Assembly (NCBI GenBank): GCA_947488755.1
Contig: CANLAD010000001.1
Coordinates: 944,247 to 1,008,246, forward strand
Direction of reading: 5' to 3'
DNA from: an uncultured Erythrobacter sp.
GTDB taxonomy: Bacteria; Pseudomonadota; Alphaproteobacteria; Sphingomonadales; Sphingomonadaceae
Length of the DNA stretch: 64,000 bases
The notes beneath the pieces are model-generated. The model was not told the origin of the DNA, did no database searches, and saw only the letters and a program-made list of their open reading frames with translations. Below, one piece after another: positions 62,467-64,000 of the stretch (position 1 is the stretch's first letter; every line of letters starts with the position of its first letter). The position numbers and the translations under genes were made by a program.

Positions 62467-63495
62467 TCAGCTTTCGAGGAAACGCCCGTAATTGCGCAGA
62501 AGTTCGAATGCCTTCATGTCTTCGAGCGTCAGCAGTCCGTCATCCTCGATACCGGTCAGCCGGTGGATCAGACGCAGGATCGCCTTGCGCTCGACATCGC
62601 CGATATCGACGAGGCTGATGAGCATGTCGGGATTGTCGTGTTCCAGTTCATCGAACAGCATGGCGACATTCATCGGATCAAAGCCGAAGCCGAGGAAGCC
62701 GATGCGTTTGCCGCGCGTCATCTCGGCGCGCAGGAAGCTGCGGAACTGGCGCGAGGCGGCGCGTTCGCTGGCGGTGTAGATCTTCTTGGCCAGCGTGATG
62801 ATATTGTCGGGATCCTGCGCGCCCCAGGCGGCCTCGTAATCCTCATCCATGCGGTAGGGGAGCTGTCCGGCGACGCCGTATGGATGGACGATCTGCAGGC
62901 GGTTTGCGACCAGCTCCTGCGATTCCTCGATCGTCATGCCGAACGCGCGCTCGATCACATAGGGGAGGTAGTGTTCGATCGCGCGGTCGTAGTTGAAGCA
63001 CACGATGGAGAGTTTCTCGAAGCACTCCTCTGCCTTTGCGCGCGGTACGCCCTTCACGATCAGCTGGCCCAGTTGGAACAGCCAGTTGTCGGTCCCGCGC
63101 AGCGGCAATTCACCGGGCGCGCGTGGCTCTGGCGCGAGGGTCGATTTCGATTCGGCCTGCAGCGTGTAGAACACAATGGCGAGCTTGCCCGCGGCGAGCA
63201 CCGCGCCATCATGCCCGTATTGTTCGAGGATTGCGTCGATCGACGTGCTGACCAGCGTCGCATCGCGGATGGCCATCGCACCGCGGACGAGTTCCTCATA
63301 GGTGGTGCCAAGCGGCTCGGCCACGCGCTGGAAAAGCTGCGAGAATGCGACGAGATCGCGCGATTTTACTTCGGAATCGAGCCGCTCGAACTCGAAGCCG
63401 CTGGCAATCTTGCTCAGCAGCTCTTGCCCGTCCGGCATCTCGATTTCGCGATTGGCCCCCGCCCCAACGATCAAGGTGGTTTCGGTTCTGATCAT
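62467..63495 (-). CDS. SIR2-like domain protein (putative)
   Basis: TLIVGAGANREIEMPDGQELL (GAGxN-type nucleotide-binding loop), IVCFNYDRAIEHYL (FNYD), IVHPYGVAGQL, GFLGFGFDPMNVAML. Confidence 0.6.
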   Translation of the reverse strand: MIRTETTLIVGAGANREIEMPDGQELLSKIASGFEFERLDSEVKSRDLVAFSQLFQRVAEPLGTTYEELVRGAMAIRDATLVSTSIDAILEQYGHDGAVLAAGKLAIVFYTLQAESKSTLAPEPRAPGELPLRGTDNWLFQLGQLIVKGVPRAKAEECFEKLSIVCFNYDRAIEHYLPYVIERAFGMTIEESQELVANRLQIVHPYGVAGQLPYRMDEDYEAAWGAQDPDNIITLAKKIYTASERAASRQFRSFLRAEMTRGKRIGFLGFGFDPMNVAMLFDELEHDNPDMLISLVDIGDVERKAILRLIHRLTGIEDDGLLTLEDMKAFELLRNYGRFLES

Positions 63496-63576
63496 GGGGC
63501 GCGCCTTGGTCCTTCGTGTCTATCGGGTGCGCTTTCCCGATAGACACCTTGTGCTTAAGTTTGCGTTAGGGTGCCG

Positions 63577-64000
63577 TCAGCCTTGCGCGGAACGCGGGGC
63601 GTTGCCCTGCCCTCCAGAGCCGCCCTGGCCACGCCCGCGACCGCCACGGCGCGAACCGACGCCTGGTTTGCCGCCGGGCCGGCCGCCGGGGCGTCCCTTG
63701 CGTGCAGGATGCTTGCCCTGCGGCTTGCCCGGACCATCTCCCTGCGGCTTGCCACTACCGGCAGGCCGGGGCTTGAACTTCTTGCGCGATACCCGGGTCT
63801 GACCCTTGGGCGGCGGCTTGGTCGGGCCGACGCCTTCGACCACGGCGCGGAAGTTTTCCGGCAGGGCCAGGCGATCCAGCTCCGCCTCGGTCACGCGGCG
63901 GATATCCTTGAGATACGTGCGCTCATCCTCGGCGCAAAAGGCAATCGCCACACCGTCCTTGCCCGCGCGCGCGGTGCGCCCGATGCGGTGGACGTATTGT
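63577..64000 (-). CDS. DEAD-box RNA helicase C-terminus (RhlE-like), truncated by window end
   Basis: Reading upstream into the window edge gives [26 protein letters not shown]; Gly/Arg/Lys-rich RGG-like tail. Confidence 0.88.
   Translation of the reverse strand, partial: QYVHRIGRTARAGKDGVAIAFCAEDERTYLKDIRRVTEAELDRLALPENFRAVVEGVGPTKPPPKGQTRVSRKKFKPRPAGSGKPQGDGPGKPQGKHPARKGRPGGRPGGKPGVGSRRGGRGRGQGGSGGQGNAPRSAQG

Noticed and set aside
60522-62618. 698-aa + strand ORF
   Set aside because: Antisense to the SDR and glutathione reductase genes; no recognisable domain.
63577-63760. Possible tandem repeats/CRISPR-like signal in the Gly-Lys-Pro rich region
   Set aside because: It is coding low complexity (RGG-like tail of a DEAD-box helicase), with no regular direct repeats or spacers.

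Overview
64 kb of GC-rich, densely coding alphaproteobacterial chromosome. The protein set (divL/tsaE/amgK/murU/addBA cluster, recG-sdhE-mfd, xerD/aroK/aroB, Flp pilins, propionyl-CoA pathway operon) suggests Sphingomonadales, probably Erythrobacteraceae-like. I recognise about 60 protein-coding genes, three tRNAs (Pro-CGG, Asn-GUU, Arg-ACG), several hairpin terminators and three classes of short palindromic repeat. There is no CRISPR array, rRNA, prophage or transposase. Most of the window is housekeeping. The most interesting signals are: (1) a ~134-bp palindromic repeat with GATCCTCCCC/GGGGAGGATC ends inserted in frame inside the methylmalonyl-CoA mutase gene, adding ~45 codons to the protein; (2) a DivL-type pseudo-histidine kinase with Tyr (TAC) at the phospho-acceptor His position, heading a tightly overlapping divL-tsaE-amgK-murU-addB-addA operon; (3) low-GC accessory genes coupled into the propionyl-CoA/biotin operon (an Abi-alpha/DUF4393-like protein, and a DUF4160-DUF2442-membrane-protein trio); (4) a stand-alone SIR2-like protein next to glutathione reductase; (5) an unannotated intergenic stretch with a -35-like box, ordered hairpins and a terminator, a candidate ncRNA; (6) a perfect 8-4-8 palindrome upstream of ahcY. 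All family names come from recognising motifs in the translations; no database search was run.
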